From Candidatus Aalborgicola defluviihabitans (lineage in GTDB: Bacteria > Pseudomonadota > Gammaproteobacteria > Burkholderiales > Burkholderiaceae_C), in assembly GCA_016705575.1 (NCBI GenBank), contig JADIXX010000003.1, positions 310,001 through 374,000 of the forward strand: a DNA stretch of 64,000 nucleotides, written 5' to 3'. Of this stretch, positions 54,239 through 63,806 are shown one piece after another. The translations under genes were made by a program, and so were the position numbers. Under the pieces are notes generated by a model. That model was not told where the DNA came from. It was given only the letters and a program-made list of their open reading frames with translations, and searched no databases. Within the stretch, counting starts at the first letter, position 1. Each line of letters starts with the position of its first letter.

Positions 54239-55249
54239 ATGAACAAGAACTCTCTGGACCTATTGCGATTGGTGGCGTCAACCATGGTGTTGTTCAGTCA
54301 TCAGTTTGCATTGATGGGTCTGTCGGAGCCCCAGTTCATGGGCTGGAATACATGGGGCGGCGCGGGTGTCACCATATTCTTTTTTCTGAGTGGGTGGCTG
54401 GTTTGGGCTAGTTGGGAACGTGACCCACATGCGTGGCGATTTTTTCTCCGTCGTTCTTTGCGCATATTTCCGGGATTGTGGGTCGTGTGTTTGTTGTCGA
54501 TATTTCTTTTGGGGCCGCTTGTCACCACCCTTTCGTTGTCGGACTATTTCGGATCAGCAGTGACTTGGCGGTATTTTTGGACGGCGCTATTCTTGACGCC
54601 TTACGTCCTGCCGGGGGTGTTTGTGGGCAACGCCATGCCCGGGATAGTCAACGGGTCGTTGTGGACGCTGCCAGTAGAGTATTTTTGCTACATCACGGTA
54701 GCAGTAATTGGTGCGGTGGCGGTTTTCTGGCCGAAGGGTAAGGCAAGTTTGCTATCAGTCGGTTTACTGTGTGCTGTTTTGTTTACGCACTATGGCGTAC
54801 TGCTGATCGGTGAGCGGTATTCGCTTTATTTCGAGATGGTGGCGATGTTTTGGTGGGGTGTCTTTTATGGACATTGTCTGAAGTCGCCCCCAAATATGTC
54901 CGCACGCGCATTGGCCATGGTTGCACTGGTTTTATTCGTGGCTATGGGGCCAAGGGGGTTAGAGCGCAGTGCGATGCTCGTATGCGCGGCGGCGCTCGTG
55001 CATTGGGGCCGACAAGTTGCAATTGGGGCCAAATTAACAGATCGTTTGGGTGATTTGTCCTATGGGGTGTACATCTATGCATTTCCGATTCAGCAATTGG
55101 TCATTGGCTGGGGGCGAGGACGCCAAATACCCTTTGGTGCCCTCTTGGTAATGTCGTTGTTGCTGACTTGGGGTTTCGCATACTTGTCTTGGCATGTGGT
55201 GGAAGCTCGGGCTTTGCGGTTTAAGCCGATGGACAGGGGAAATAGATGA
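54239..55249 (+). CDS. acyltransferase family 3 (O-acetylase-like)
   Basis: A 336-residue integral membrane protein with about ten helices. The N-terminus NKNSLDLLRLVASTMVLFSH and FFFLSGWLVWASWERDPHA are typical of the OafA/acyltransferase-3 family (an H near the N-terminus and the R-x-x-R/FFL helices). It is expected to transfer acetyl groups to a sugar of the surface glycan at the membrane. Confidence 0.85.
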   Translation: MNKNSLDLLRLVASTMVLFSHQFALMGLSEPQFMGWNTWGGAGVTIFFFLSGWLVWASWERDPHAWRFFLRRSLRIFPGLWVVCLLSIFLLGPLVTTLSLSDYFGSAVTWRYFWTALFLTPYVLPGVFVGNAMPGIVNGSLWTLPVEYFCYITVAVIGAVAVFWPKGKASLLSVGLLCAVLFTHYGVLLIGERYSLYFEMVAMFWWGVFYGHCLKSPPNMSARALAMVALVLFVAMGPRGLERSAMLVCAAALVHWGRQVAIGAKLTDRLGDLSYGVYIYAFPIQQLVIGWGRGRQIPFGALLVMSLLLTWGFAYLSWHVVEARALRFKPMDRGNR

Positions 55250-56073
55250 CGCGTGTATGCGTCATTGTGCTCAATTGGAATGGCTGGCGTGACACCGTCG
55301 CCTGCGTGGCGTCGCTGCTCCAAATGGATGGCGACAATTTTACGGTTTTAATCGTAGACAATAACTCGTCGGATGATTCTGTACGGCACATCAGCCAAGC
55401 GTTTCCTACTTTGAAGTTGTTGCATGCCGGTTCTAATCTTGGCTTTGGCGGTGGCTGCAATGTGGGCATTCGCTATGCGCTTCAACAAGGTGCGGAGTAT
55501 GTTTGGCTGATCAACAGCGATGCAACGGTGGACCGTGGAGCGCTTTCAGCCCTGGTCCATGTAGCTGATCATGACCAGTCTGTGGGTGCCGTTGGGTCTG
55601 TCGTGTTTGAAGCAGAAGACACTGCACGTGTTCAGTTATGGGGTGGTGGGCGTGTCAATCTTTGGCTGGGGCGATCGACACATTGCCTGGCTGCTGGTGC
55701 GGTTGACTTTGTCTCCGGAGCATCGATGTTGTTGCGCGGGACTGCGTTGAATGAAGTGGGCTTGTTCGATCAGGAACGTTTTTTCATGTACTGGGAGGAT
55801 ACTGACCTGGGGTTTCGATTGCGTCGTGCTGGCTGGAAATTGACCGTGTCCAAAAATTCCAAGGTGTGGCACAACCAATCGAGCAGCCTTGGGTTCGGGA
55901 ACCCACTGCTGGATGAGTACGCAGCTCGCTCTTGTTTTCGTTTCCTGAGGCGTCACGCCCCAGTACCGGCGGTATCCGTTTTTTTGGCGCTGCTGAGAAT
56001 GCTGGTAAAGCGCGTGTTGGTAGGTCGGCCTGATCGCCTGCGCGCAGTTTGGAAGGCATTTCGCACCGCATGA
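55246..56073 (+). CDS. GT2 glycosyltransferase (rhamnosyltransferase-like)
   Basis: A 275-residue GT-A fold enzyme, MTRVCVIVLNWNGWRDTVA at the start, DNNSSDDS, VWLINSDATVDRGAL (the DxD-like site), GASMLLRGTALNEVGLFDQ and MYWEDTDLGFRLRRAGWKL. Overlaps the acyltransferase by 4 bp. The sequence resembles WbbL-type transferases. Confidence 0.88.
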   Translation: MTRVCVIVLNWNGWRDTVACVASLLQMDGDNFTVLIVDNNSSDDSVRHISQAFPTLKLLHAGSNLGFGGGCNVGIRYALQQGAEYVWLINSDATVDRGALSALVHVADHDQSVGAVGSVVFEAEDTARVQLWGGGRVNLWLGRSTHCLAAGAVDFVSGASMLLRGTALNEVGLFDQERFFMYWEDTDLGFRLRRAGWKLTVSKNSKVWHNQSSSLGFGNPLLDEYAARSCFRFLRRHAPVPAVSVFLALLRMLVKRVLVGRPDRLRAVWKAFRTA

Positions 56074-56876
56074 ATACCGCAGCGGTCACAGTTGTCGTTC
56101 CCTGTTATCGGTGTGCCGCGACCATCGCGCGCGCATTGGAATCTGTTGCATCACAGACGATGCAGCCAGCCGAGCTGGTATTGGTGGATGATGCCAGCGG
56201 AGATGGAACGGTAGAAATTTTGCATTCTCTACAACGCCAGTATGGTGATTGGGTCAAGGTGGTTGAACTACCAGACAACCGTGGCGCCGCCTCTGCCCGT
56301 AACGCTGGTTGGAATATCGCTACGCAACCGTATGTGGCCTTTCTGGATGCAGACGACGCCTGGCATCCACAAAAAATTGAAGTGCAGTATGCGTATATGC
56401 ATGCGCATCCTGAAGTAGCGCTCAGCGGGCACGCGTGTCGCCAACTGCCACAGGAATCGGGGAGTGCTCCCCAATGGATCATCTATTTCCAGAGAGTTCG
56501 TCCCATCACTTGGGGCAGTCTGTTGGTACGACACGCATTTGTAACTCCCTCCGTCATGCTCAAGCGGGAAATTCCGCTGCGCTTTGCCGAAGGGGTGCGG
56601 TACATGGAGGATCACCGCTTGTGGTTGGCAATCTTGGATGCAGGATTTGCGACGGTTAAACTGGAGGTTGAGTTGGTCGCAATTTATAAGCCTGGATATG
56701 GCGCAGCCGGACTCAGCGCCGATATGTGGCTTATGGAAAAAGGGGAGCTTGCGAACTATCGGTATTTTTCCGGACAAGGAAAAATTCCTCTCCCGTATCT
56801 GATGTTTCTGTATTGTTATTCTTTGGTCAAGTACATGCGACGACTTTTTGTCGTCCGTTTGCTGCGCCGCGCTTGA
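56070..56876 (+). CDS. GT2 glycosyltransferase
   Basis: A 268-residue enzyme with VTVVVPCYRCAATIARAL, DDASGDGTVEI, AASARNAGWNIAT and a metal-binding VAFLDADDAWHP. Start ATG 56070 overlaps the previous stop by 4 bp. The donor sugar is not predictable from sequence. Confidence 0.88.
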   Translation: MNTAAVTVVVPCYRCAATIARALESVASQTMQPAELVLVDDASGDGTVEILHSLQRQYGDWVKVVELPDNRGAASARNAGWNIATQPYVAFLDADDAWHPQKIEVQYAYMHAHPEVALSGHACRQLPQESGSAPQWIIYFQRVRPITWGSLLVRHAFVTPSVMLKREIPLRFAEGVRYMEDHRLWLAILDAGFATVKLEVELVAIYKPGYGAAGLSADMWLMEKGELANYRYFSGQGKIPLPYLMFLYCYSLVKYMRRLFVVRLLRRA

Positions 56877-56881
56877 TTTGC

Positions 56882-57808
56882 ATGCCATCACTTTCCAATG
56901 ATGTTCCGTCGATAGCCGTTTGTTTGGCTGCATTCAATGGTGTTCGCTATCTTCAACAGCAAGTTGATTCGATATTGAATCAAACGGGCGTAAATGTCAC
57001 GATTTTTGCCAGTATTGATCGCTCCATGGATGGAACCGAGGCCTGGTTTCTCAACTTGCAGGCGTTGGATTCCCGTATTGTTGTGCTGCCGACTGGGGAG
57101 ACATTCGGAGGTGCTGCGCAGAACTTTTTTCGGTTACTTCGTGATTGCGATTTCTCTGGTTTTGACTATGTAGCCTTTGCAGATCAAGATGATATCTGGC
57201 TGCCTGGGAAGTTAACGCGTGCAAAGGATTCCCTGATCGAAAATGGCGCAGACGGGTATTCCAGCGACGTAGTTGCATTTTGGGAATCGGGTAAGTCGCT
57301 TTATATCAAGAAGTCTTTTGCACAACGCAAGTGGGACTATTTATTTGAATCTGCTGGTCCTGGCTGCACTTTTGTTATCAGTTGCAAACTCGCCGTGGAA
57401 ATGCAGCGCGTTTTACAACAAAAAATTGGAGAATTGGCGCAAATTGGATTGCATGACTGGTTTATCTATGCTTATGCGCGTGCGCGCGGTTATCAATGGG
57501 TTATTGATGGCTATGCCAGTCTCATGTATCGCCAGCATGCCAAAAATCAGGTCGGCGTCAATGCGGGCTGGGTCGCCTTTGTTTGGCGTGCACGACAAGT
57601 ATTAAGTGGTTGGGGTCTGAATCAAGCGCGATTGATTGCTGGGCAGATTGGTTTACACGACGACGTCTTTGTGCGTAGTTGGGTCGGCGGGGGCCGCTGG
57701 AGGATGCTAAGACTAGCGTTCCAAGCGGCCAACTGTCGGCGTCGTTCGCGTGACCAATGGTTGTTTGCGTTGTCATGCGTGGCATTGGCTTTCGTGGGAT
57801 GGAAATGA
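56882..57808 (+). CDS. GT2 glycosyltransferase
   Basis: A 308-residue enzyme beginning at ATG 56882 (MPSLSNDVPSIAVCLAAFNG), with FASIDRSMDGTEAWF and the DxD-like FADQDDIWLPGKL. The acceptor region is divergent. It is a third GT2 in the operon, so the repeat unit probably has at least four sugars, counting the initiating one. The family has RfaB-like relatives in O-antigen loci. Confidence 0.88.
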   Translation: MPSLSNDVPSIAVCLAAFNGVRYLQQQVDSILNQTGVNVTIFASIDRSMDGTEAWFLNLQALDSRIVVLPTGETFGGAAQNFFRLLRDCDFSGFDYVAFADQDDIWLPGKLTRAKDSLIENGADGYSSDVVAFWESGKSLYIKKSFAQRKWDYLFESAGPGCTFVISCKLAVEMQRVLQQKIGELAQIGLHDWFIYAYARARGYQWVIDGYASLMYRQHAKNQVGVNAGWVAFVWRARQVLSGWGLNQARLIAGQIGLHDDVFVRSWVGGGRWRMLRLAFQAANCRRRSRDQWLFALSCVALAFVGWK

Positions 57809-58773
57809 AAAGGCCCAAAATACTAGGGATTACTGGTGCCAACGGATTCGTAGGTCGAGCCCTTTGTGAAGAGGCGGTCAAGCGAGGATTATCGGTACGG
57901 GGAATTACGCGGACCCACTGCCTATTGCCTTCGGGTGTTGAGAATGTCGCTGTTGGCAATGTGGATGGCGAAACCGAATGGGCGACTGCACTTGCTGATT
58001 GCGATGTGGTCATCCATCTGGCAGCGCGCGTCCATATCATGCACGACAAGTCCAGGGATCCGCTGGCGGAGTTTCGTCGCGTCAACACCATGGGCACTAT
58101 TACATTGGCAAATGCCGCCATAGTGGCGGGCGTGCGCAGGTTGGTTAACGTCAGCTCTATTGGTGTGAATGGGCCCAGTACGCGCGGAAATTTGGAGTTC
58201 ACGGATCAAGACACACCAGATCCTCATAATCCCTATTCAGTTTCAAAATGGGAAGCGGAGCAAGCATTGCGATTGATTCAATTGGCCGGTGAATTGGAGG
58301 TGGTGACCGTGCGCCCACCGTTAATTTACGGACCAGGGGTGGGAGGCAATTTTTTGCGTCTATTGGGTGCGGTCCACCGCGGTATACCTTTGCCATTGGG
58401 TGCGACCAAGAATTTTCGCGATTTGCTTTATGTGGGGAATTTAGTGGACTTTTTGATCGTTTGCGCATGCCACTCCGCAGCGAACGGGCATACCTATTTG
58501 GTCAGCGATGGAACCCCCGTCTCCACCCATGCCTTGTTGCGGGGTCTTGCCAGGGCCCTGGGCGTTCCATCGCGGCTGTTACCGGTTCCCCCGTTTTTGC
58601 TGCAAATGCTGGGCAATGTGACGGGTTCAACTGCGGAATTTGAACGACTGCTCAGTTCCTTACGAGTGGACAGCAGCAAGGTGTACCGTGAACTAGATTG
58701 GTATCCCCCATTTACCTTGCGCCAAGGCCTGCAAGCAACCGCAGACTGGTATCGGTCGGTTCATCCCAATTGA
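57805..58773 (+). CDS. NAD-dependent epimerase/4-reductase (WbpV-like)
   Basis: Extended SDR of 322 residues starting at ATG 57805 (MKRPKILGITGANGFVGRAL). The motifs are GxxGxxG (GANGFVG), HLAARVHIMHD, and the active-site NPYSVSKWEAE with Tyr-x-x-x-Lys. It resembles WbpV/WreQ-type proteins that make UDP-QuiNAc, but could be another C4 epimerase. Overlaps the preceding stop by 4 bp. Confidence 0.8.
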   Translation: MKRPKILGITGANGFVGRALCEEAVKRGLSVRGITRTHCLLPSGVENVAVGNVDGETEWATALADCDVVIHLAARVHIMHDKSRDPLAEFRRVNTMGTITLANAAIVAGVRRLVNVSSIGVNGPSTRGNLEFTDQDTPDPHNPYSVSKWEAEQALRLIQLAGELEVVTVRPPLIYGPGVGGNFLRLLGAVHRGIPLPLGATKNFRDLLYVGNLVDFLIVCACHSAANGHTYLVSDGTPVSTHALLRGLARALGVPSRLLPVPPFLLQMLGNVTGSTAEFERLLSSLRVDSSKVYRELDWYPPFTLRQGLQATADWYRSVHPN

Positions 58774-58785
58774 ATCAAATAATAC

Positions 58786-59346
58786 ATGAAACGCATTTTT
58801 GATCTGGTTATGGCTGTGTGGGTAATGGCTGTTTTGTCGATTCCATTTGTTCTGGTCGCCATTATGGTCCGTCTTAGTTCGCCAGGCCCCGTGTTGTATT
58901 GGTCTGATCGGGTCGGTCGTTATAACCGTATTTTTAGAATGCCCAAGTTCCGTAGTATGCGGCTGGGCACGCCGGCAGTGGCAACCCATTTGCTCTCCAA
59001 CCCCGAAGATCATCTCACGCCAATTGGTGGGTTCTTGCGGAAAAGCAGCCTGGATGAACTTCCGCAGCTTTGGAGCATTTTCAAGGGCGATATGAGTTTT
59101 GTGGGACCTCGCCCTGCGCTCTACAACCAGAACGATCTGATCGCTCTGCGGTCCCAGTGTGGAGTGGATACCCTGGTGCCAGGGTTGACCGGCTGGGCGC
59201 AGATCAATGGAAGGGATGAGCTGCCCATTCCGCAAAAGGTGGCATTGGATCGTGAATACCTTGAACGTCAATCCCTCTTGCTAGATATCAGGATATTATG
59301 TTGGACGGCGTTGAAGGTTATTATGCGAACCGACATTACCCATTGA
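58786..59346 (+). CDS. initiating phosphosugar transferase (monotopic PGT)
   Basis: A 186-residue enzyme with a single N-terminal membrane helix and the bacterial sugar transferase domain: GPVLYWSDRVGRYNRIFRM, KFRSMRLGTP, SSLDELPQLWSIFKGDMSFV and GPRPAL. It attaches the first sugar-1-phosphate to undecaprenyl phosphate. The size and motif order are like PglC/WreU-type small PGTs rather than long WbaP. Confidence 0.9.
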   Translation: MKRIFDLVMAVWVMAVLSIPFVLVAIMVRLSSPGPVLYWSDRVGRYNRIFRMPKFRSMRLGTPAVATHLLSNPEDHLTPIGGFLRKSSLDELPQLWSIFKGDMSFVGPRPALYNQNDLIALRSQCGVDTLVPGLTGWAQINGRDELPIPQKVALDREYLERQSLLLDIRILCWTALKVIMRTDITH

Positions 59347-59368
59347 AACGATTAACAGGAGAAATACC

Positions 59369-59722
59369 ATGAATAGTTTGATTGATATTCAGAGTCAAAT
59401 CGAGAAGTTGCAAAAACAAGCGGCTGATATTAAAAGTAGGGAATTTGATAAAACGGTATTGGACATTCGCGCAAAAATGCAGGCCTTTGGAATCACGATC
59501 AAGGATTTGCAGTCTGCTGCGCCCAAAGGCCGCAAAAGCAAAGGTAAAGCAGCGGGAGCTGGTGTCGTAAAGGCGGCGGCAACCAAAAGGAAGGTTGGCG
59601 TTGCGGTTGCGGCCAAGTACCGTGGTCCGAATGGAGAATCCTGGAGTGGAAGAGGCCTGAAACCTCGTTGGCTGGCTGCCCTGCTGGCTGAGGGCCGGAC
59701 CAAAGAAGAGTTTGCTATTTAG
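59369..59722 (+). CDS. H-NS-family DNA-binding protein
   Basis: A 117-residue protein with a coiled N-terminal region (IDIQSQIEKLQKQAADIKSR), a basic linker (KGRKSKGKAA) and the C-terminal H-NS motif KYRGPNGESWSGRGLKPRWL. It follows an AGGAGA Shine-Dalgarno. H-NS proteins bind AT-rich DNA and silence transferred loci. Its place inside an AT-richer polysaccharide operon suggests local autoregulation. Confidence 0.9.
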   Translation: MNSLIDIQSQIEKLQKQAADIKSREFDKTVLDIRAKMQAFGITIKDLQSAAPKGRKSKGKAAGAGVVKAAATKRKVGVAVAAKYRGPNGESWSGRGLKPRWLAALLAEGRTKEEFAI

Positions 59723-59748
59723 TTCGGACCCGAAACAACAACATTCAC

Positions 59749-61617
59749 ATGCAGAGCAGAGTACTTGGCTGGTCGCGGTCGGCCAAGCGATTGGTGGTTT
59801 TGGCGTTGGATATGGGGTTGTCGATTCTTGCCACCTGGCTTGCCTTCTCATTGCGTCTGGATATGTTGCATTGGCCGGTTGGCGCCCAGTGGTGGGTTTA
59901 TGGGCTGACGCTGGTTTTGTTCGTTCCAGTTTTCATCCGATTCGGTTTGTACCGGGCAATCTTCCGCTATACCGGTCAGGCTGCTTTGGTCGCCACCGCC
60001 AAGGCAACGTTCGTTTATGCGCTCATTTTGCTTCCACTTTTGTTGTGGTTGCAGCAGTGGATTTGGGTTCCGCGCAGTCTGGGGGTTTTGCAGCCCCTGA
60101 TTTTCTTTCTTCTGGTGGGTGCGAGTCGGACGGGGGCGCGGTTTTGGTTGATAGGTCTTGGGCGCGTCGACGGCCAATCATCTGGTAGGTTTCTTATATT
60201 TGGCGCCGGAACGGCAGGCGCGCAGACCGCTTCGGCTATGGGTATCGCTGCTCCATTTCAATTGGTTGGATTTGTGGATGATGATCCGACCAAGGTTGGC
60301 CACAGCGTCAATGGAGTTCCTGTGTTTGCCGCCTCCAGCCTGGCGTCTTTGGTTATCGATCAGGGGGTTACCGATATTTTGCTGGCGTTACCCACGGCTT
60401 CCCGTGCGCGTCGCAAGGCGATCATCGAAAGCCTGCGCCATATCCCAGTTCATATTCGCACGTTGCCGGACTGGGGTGACCTTGCCAGCGGCCGTGTGAC
60501 GATTCAGGATTTCAAGGAATTGGATATTGAGGATTTGTTGGGGCGTGATCCCGTGCCTCCCAACACCGATTTGTTGGCGCGCAATCTGGCGGGTAAGGTG
60601 GTATTGGTAACCGGTGCCGGAGGCAGCATTGGGAGCGAGTTGTGCCGTCAGATCGTGGCAGAGCGCCCGCGCCAGCTTTTGCTCCTGGAGCATAGTGAGT
60701 ACAACCTATACAGCATTGATCAAGAACTGCAACGCCTCTGCACGGCGCATTCATTTGCGGTGGAGTTGGTGCCACTGTTGGGAAGCGTAACCAATCTCGG
60801 CCGGCTACACGAGGTGTGTCGTCTATACCACCCACAGACGGTCTACCATGCGGCCGCCTACAAGCACGTTCCGCTTGTGGAATCGAACCCCAAGGAAGGT
60901 ATCGAAAACAATGTGTTTGGCACATTGAACATGGCGACTGTTGCTCAAGACCATGGTGTTGAGAGTTTCGTACTGGTGTCCACGGACAAGGCGGTCCGTC
61001 CCACAAACGTCATGGGTGCCAGCAAGCGCATGGCAGAACTGGTTCTGCAAGCGCTGTCGGACCGTGATTTACAAAAGGCCAGTACACGTTTCAGCATGGT
61101 CCGTTTTGGAAATGTGTTGGGTTCCAGCGGAAGTGTGGTGCCCTTGTTCCGGCGTCAAATGATGGCAGGTGGTCCCTTAACTGTGACCCATGCGGACGTG
61201 ACCCGTTATTTCATGACCATCCCCGAAGCCGCTCAGCTGGTGCTGCAGGCGGGTGCCATGGCATCTGGAGGAGACGTGTTTGTATTGGATATGGGCGAGC
61301 CCGTCAAAATACTGGACCTAGCCCGGCGCATGGTGGAGTTATCGGGTATGCAGGTGCGAGACGAGACGTATCCGGATGGAGATATCGCCATTGCCATTAT
61401 TGGCCTACGCCCTGGCGAAAAGCTTTATGAGGAACTGCTCATCGGGGACAATCCAACGCCTACAGCCCATGTGCGCATCATGAAAGCGCATGAACATTTT
61501 CTGGTCTGGCCGGAGCTGCAAATGCAATTGCAGGCGCTGCGCAACGCAATTGAGGTCAATGACCCCATCGCCATGAAAGCTGTTCTACGCGACTGCGTGC
61601 AGGGCTATCAAGGGTAG
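59749..61617 (+). CDS. WbpM-like polysaccharide dehydratase/epimerase
   Basis: A 622-residue membrane protein with four N-terminal helices, a Rossmann-like middle (LIFGAGTAGAQTASAM) and a C-terminal SDR domain: GAGGSIGSELCRQIV, YHAAAYKHVPLVESNP, STDKAVRPTNVMGASKRMAE. The catalytic tyrosine of the SDR is replaced by Met in NVMGASK, as in WbpM-type UDP-GlcNAc 4,6-dehydratases. It is the last gene of the operon and convergent with the YVTN gene. Confidence 0.9.
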   Translation: MQSRVLGWSRSAKRLVVLALDMGLSILATWLAFSLRLDMLHWPVGAQWWVYGLTLVLFVPVFIRFGLYRAIFRYTGQAALVATAKATFVYALILLPLLLWLQQWIWVPRSLGVLQPLIFFLLVGASRTGARFWLIGLGRVDGQSSGRFLIFGAGTAGAQTASAMGIAAPFQLVGFVDDDPTKVGHSVNGVPVFAASSLASLVIDQGVTDILLALPTASRARRKAIIESLRHIPVHIRTLPDWGDLASGRVTIQDFKELDIEDLLGRDPVPPNTDLLARNLAGKVVLVTGAGGSIGSELCRQIVAERPRQLLLLEHSEYNLYSIDQELQRLCTAHSFAVELVPLLGSVTNLGRLHEVCRLYHPQTVYHAAAYKHVPLVESNPKEGIENNVFGTLNMATVAQDHGVESFVLVSTDKAVRPTNVMGASKRMAELVLQALSDRDLQKASTRFSMVRFGNVLGSSGSVVPLFRRQMMAGGPLTVTHADVTRYFMTIPEAAQLVLQAGAMASGGDVFVLDMGEPVKILDLARRMVELSGMQVRDETYPDGDIAIAIIGLRPGEKLYEELLIGDNPTPTAHVRIMKAHEHFLVWPELQMQLQALRNAIEVNDPIAMKAVLRDCVQGYQG

Positions 61618-61631
61618 AACCACGAGTGCAA

Positions 61632-62909
61632 TCAGCGCATATTGCCGGTGTGTCCCAGTGAGTAGCGGCCGGGTTGCGGCCATACAGTCAGCCCGTGGGG
61701 CTCAGGACCCGCTTTGAGAATGACCATGTCCCCCGTTGTGGTGTCAATTCGGTAGACTGCGTCGTCAAAGCGGCCTGACAGCCAGAGCCATTTGCCATCT
61801 GCACTGACGTTGCCCATATCAGGGCTGCCGCCACCTGGTACGGGCCACTCCGCCAAGACCTTCTCGGTTGCAAAGTCGATCACGGTCACGCTACCGGGCC
61901 CTTTACGTGGGCCGTGGATGCGGTGCGATCCACGGTTGGCGACGTAGAGCTTCTTCCCATCTCGGCTCGGATATAGCCCATGCGATGCGACGCCCGTTGC
62001 GATGAAGCCGACTTCTGTAAAAGAATCGCCATCGATGACGTGGACTCCGTCTGCATCCATATCCGCGACAAAAAAGCGCTTGCCATCGGGGGATATGCGG
62101 ATGTCTTGGGGCATGCCCTTGGTCGCTGTGCAGATCTCGCTGGCAGGTGGTTCGCCCTTCGAATTGGGCTTTACTGGTGTGTCCTTCAAGCGGGTCCGCG
62201 GCATGGCGAGTTTGAGGTAACCCAGAACCTTGCGTTCCACCAAATCGATCTTGGCCACGCTGCCATTGAATTCGCAGGTAAACATGGCGAAGCGACCATC
62301 GATGGAGAAATCGGCATGGTTAATGCCGCCGCACTGGGGTACATCGATGGAGTACTGCAGGGCCATGCTCTTTGGGTCACGGAAATCCAGCCGGTGGCGG
62401 GCTTCGGCCACCACAATGGCGGACTTCCCGTCCGGACTAAAGTACATGTTGTACGGATCGTCTACTTTTACGGATGGGCCGCTGGGCTTGCCGGTGCGCG
62501 GGTCAATTGGCGTGAGACTGCCTTCGTTGGTGCGCTCTGCGTTATTGGCAACCCATAGCGTGCGCAAGTCCCAGGAGGGAACCACGTGCTGCGGACTGCG
62601 ACCGACCTTAAATTGGTCCACAACCTTCATGGCTACAGGATCAATGACGGTGACACTATTACCCCGCAAGTTGGGAACATAGATTCGCTCCAGGTCTCCT
62701 TTAACTGCAGCACTCATTTGGCTGCTGGCAGTATCCGCATACAGGTTCTTGGGATTGGAGACTCCAGGCATGCCGGGTACCGTTGCCACAGCCACGACCG
62801 GCGCTGTCGGAGTGCCCGATTGAACACCCTGCGTGGATAGCAACAACAAGGTGCCACAAATGGCTGACAGTCCTGCGCCCGCCTTCCAGCGGTTTGCGTA
62901 ATTGATCAT
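61632..62909 (-). CDS. exported YVTN beta-propeller protein
   Basis: About 425 residues. The signal peptide is WKAGAGLSAICGTLLLLSTQGVQS in part, and the body has repeating blades (IYVPNLRGNSVTVIDPVAMKVV, LWVANNAERTNEGSL, FFVADMDADGVHVIDGDS, KKLYVANRGSHRIHG) typical of YVTN/cytochrome D1-like propellers. There is no CxxCH, so it is not a heme-containing cytochrome d1. ATG 62909 is preferred to the in-frame 63002 start. It is 17 bp downstream of a creatininase-family gene. Confidence 0.85.
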   Translation of the reverse strand: MINYANRWKAGAGLSAICGTLLLLSTQGVQSGTPTAPVVAVATVPGMPGVSNPKNLYADTASSQMSAAVKGDLERIYVPNLRGNSVTVIDPVAMKVVDQFKVGRSPQHVVPSWDLRTLWVANNAERTNEGSLTPIDPRTGKPSGPSVKVDDPYNMYFSPDGKSAIVVAEARHRLDFRDPKSMALQYSIDVPQCGGINHADFSIDGRFAMFTCEFNGSVAKIDLVERKVLGYLKLAMPRTRLKDTPVKPNSKGEPPASEICTATKGMPQDIRISPDGKRFFVADMDADGVHVIDGDSFTEVGFIATGVASHGLYPSRDGKKLYVANRGSHRIHGPRKGPGSVTVIDFATEKVLAEWPVPGGGSPDMGNVSADGKWLWLSGRFDDAVYRIDTTTGDMVILKAGPEPHGLTVWPQPGRYSLGHTGNMR

Positions 62910-62926
62910 GTTTTCTCTTTGAAATG

Positions 62927-63775
62927 TTAGCGGACTAGGCGTGTTCGAATGGCTTCGCGGATGGCCGCGACCGACACATCCACAATAGCGTGTACGCCCC
63001 ATTGACCGATTTCTGCCGTCGCGCGGCGAGGGTCTCCGGATACACCGTCCATCTGGAAAGTCTTGGCACCCAGGGCTAGACGATCACCGCGAACCAGCGC
63101 CGGCGCCACGGCCAGTGCCAGGGCAGTATCGGACAGACCGGCGTGGGTACCAATTTCGGCAGAGGTAAAGCCTTTGGCTTTTAGCATTTCAATAAAGGGC
63201 GCCTGAGACGCGGCATAGTATTGCGGCAGGGCGTGCACCCGAAATTGCGAGTCGCGAGCCCACTCGCGGTTGAGCCGGCTAGCCACGCGTGCTTCATTTT
63301 TTTGGTAGCCACCATGGTCACCTAAAAAGACCACGTCCCGAAACCCATGCTGCTTGAAGCTGCGCGCTGCTCCCTCGAGCACCGCTTCAAAGGCTGACTC
63401 CGGGATGGATATGGTTCCACTGAAACGCATATGTGCCACGGGTGGCTGGATGGTGCCTTCGGGAACATAGGCGATAACCGGGGCGACAACGGTGTTGCCG
63501 AGTGCGCGCGCAATCTGCTCCGCCAGAATTCGAGCGCGTACATTGTGTTTTCCCAGCACCATGTGGGGCCCATTTTGTTCAGTTCCCCCAATGGGCACAA
63601 GGATAGTGGTCGCACCCGCTGCAATGCGCAGGCGAAGCTCGGGCGATGTCATTTCTTCCAAAAACACCGTGTCGGGTGATGTTGAACCGGCCGCGCCGGC
63701 ATGCGGGCTCGCTATGACCAGCAGGACGGGTAGCAGCAAGGTGTGCAACAGCAACATCAGCGAACGCAGGGTCAT
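62927..63775 (-). CDS. exported creatininase-family amidohydrolase-like protein
   Basis: A 282-residue protein with an N-terminal signal peptide (LLLHTLLLPVLLVIASPHAGA), followed by the creatininase fold: TTILVPIGGTEQNGPHMVLGKHN, then EGAARSFKQHGFRDVVFLGDHGGYQ. In canonical members the first motif is EQHGPH and a later Asp supplies a metal ligand; here it is EQNGPH and KHN. Activity is therefore unproven. ATG 63775 is chosen from the signal peptide position; 63805 is an alternative. Confidence 0.78.
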   Translation of the reverse strand: MTLRSLMLLLHTLLLPVLLVIASPHAGAAGSTSPDTVFLEEMTSPELRLRIAAGATTILVPIGGTEQNGPHMVLGKHNVRARILAEQIARALGNTVVAPVIAYVPEGTIQPPVAHMRFSGTISIPESAFEAVLEGAARSFKQHGFRDVVFLGDHGGYQKNEARVASRLNREWARDSQFRVHALPQYYAASQAPFIEMLKAKGFTSAEIGTHAGLSDTALALAVAPALVRGDRLALGAKTFQMDGVSGDPRRATAEIGQWGVHAIVDVSVAAIREAIRTRLVR

Positions 63776-63806
63776 TTCTGCATTCTCGCAGGAGTTTGCG
63801 CGCACT

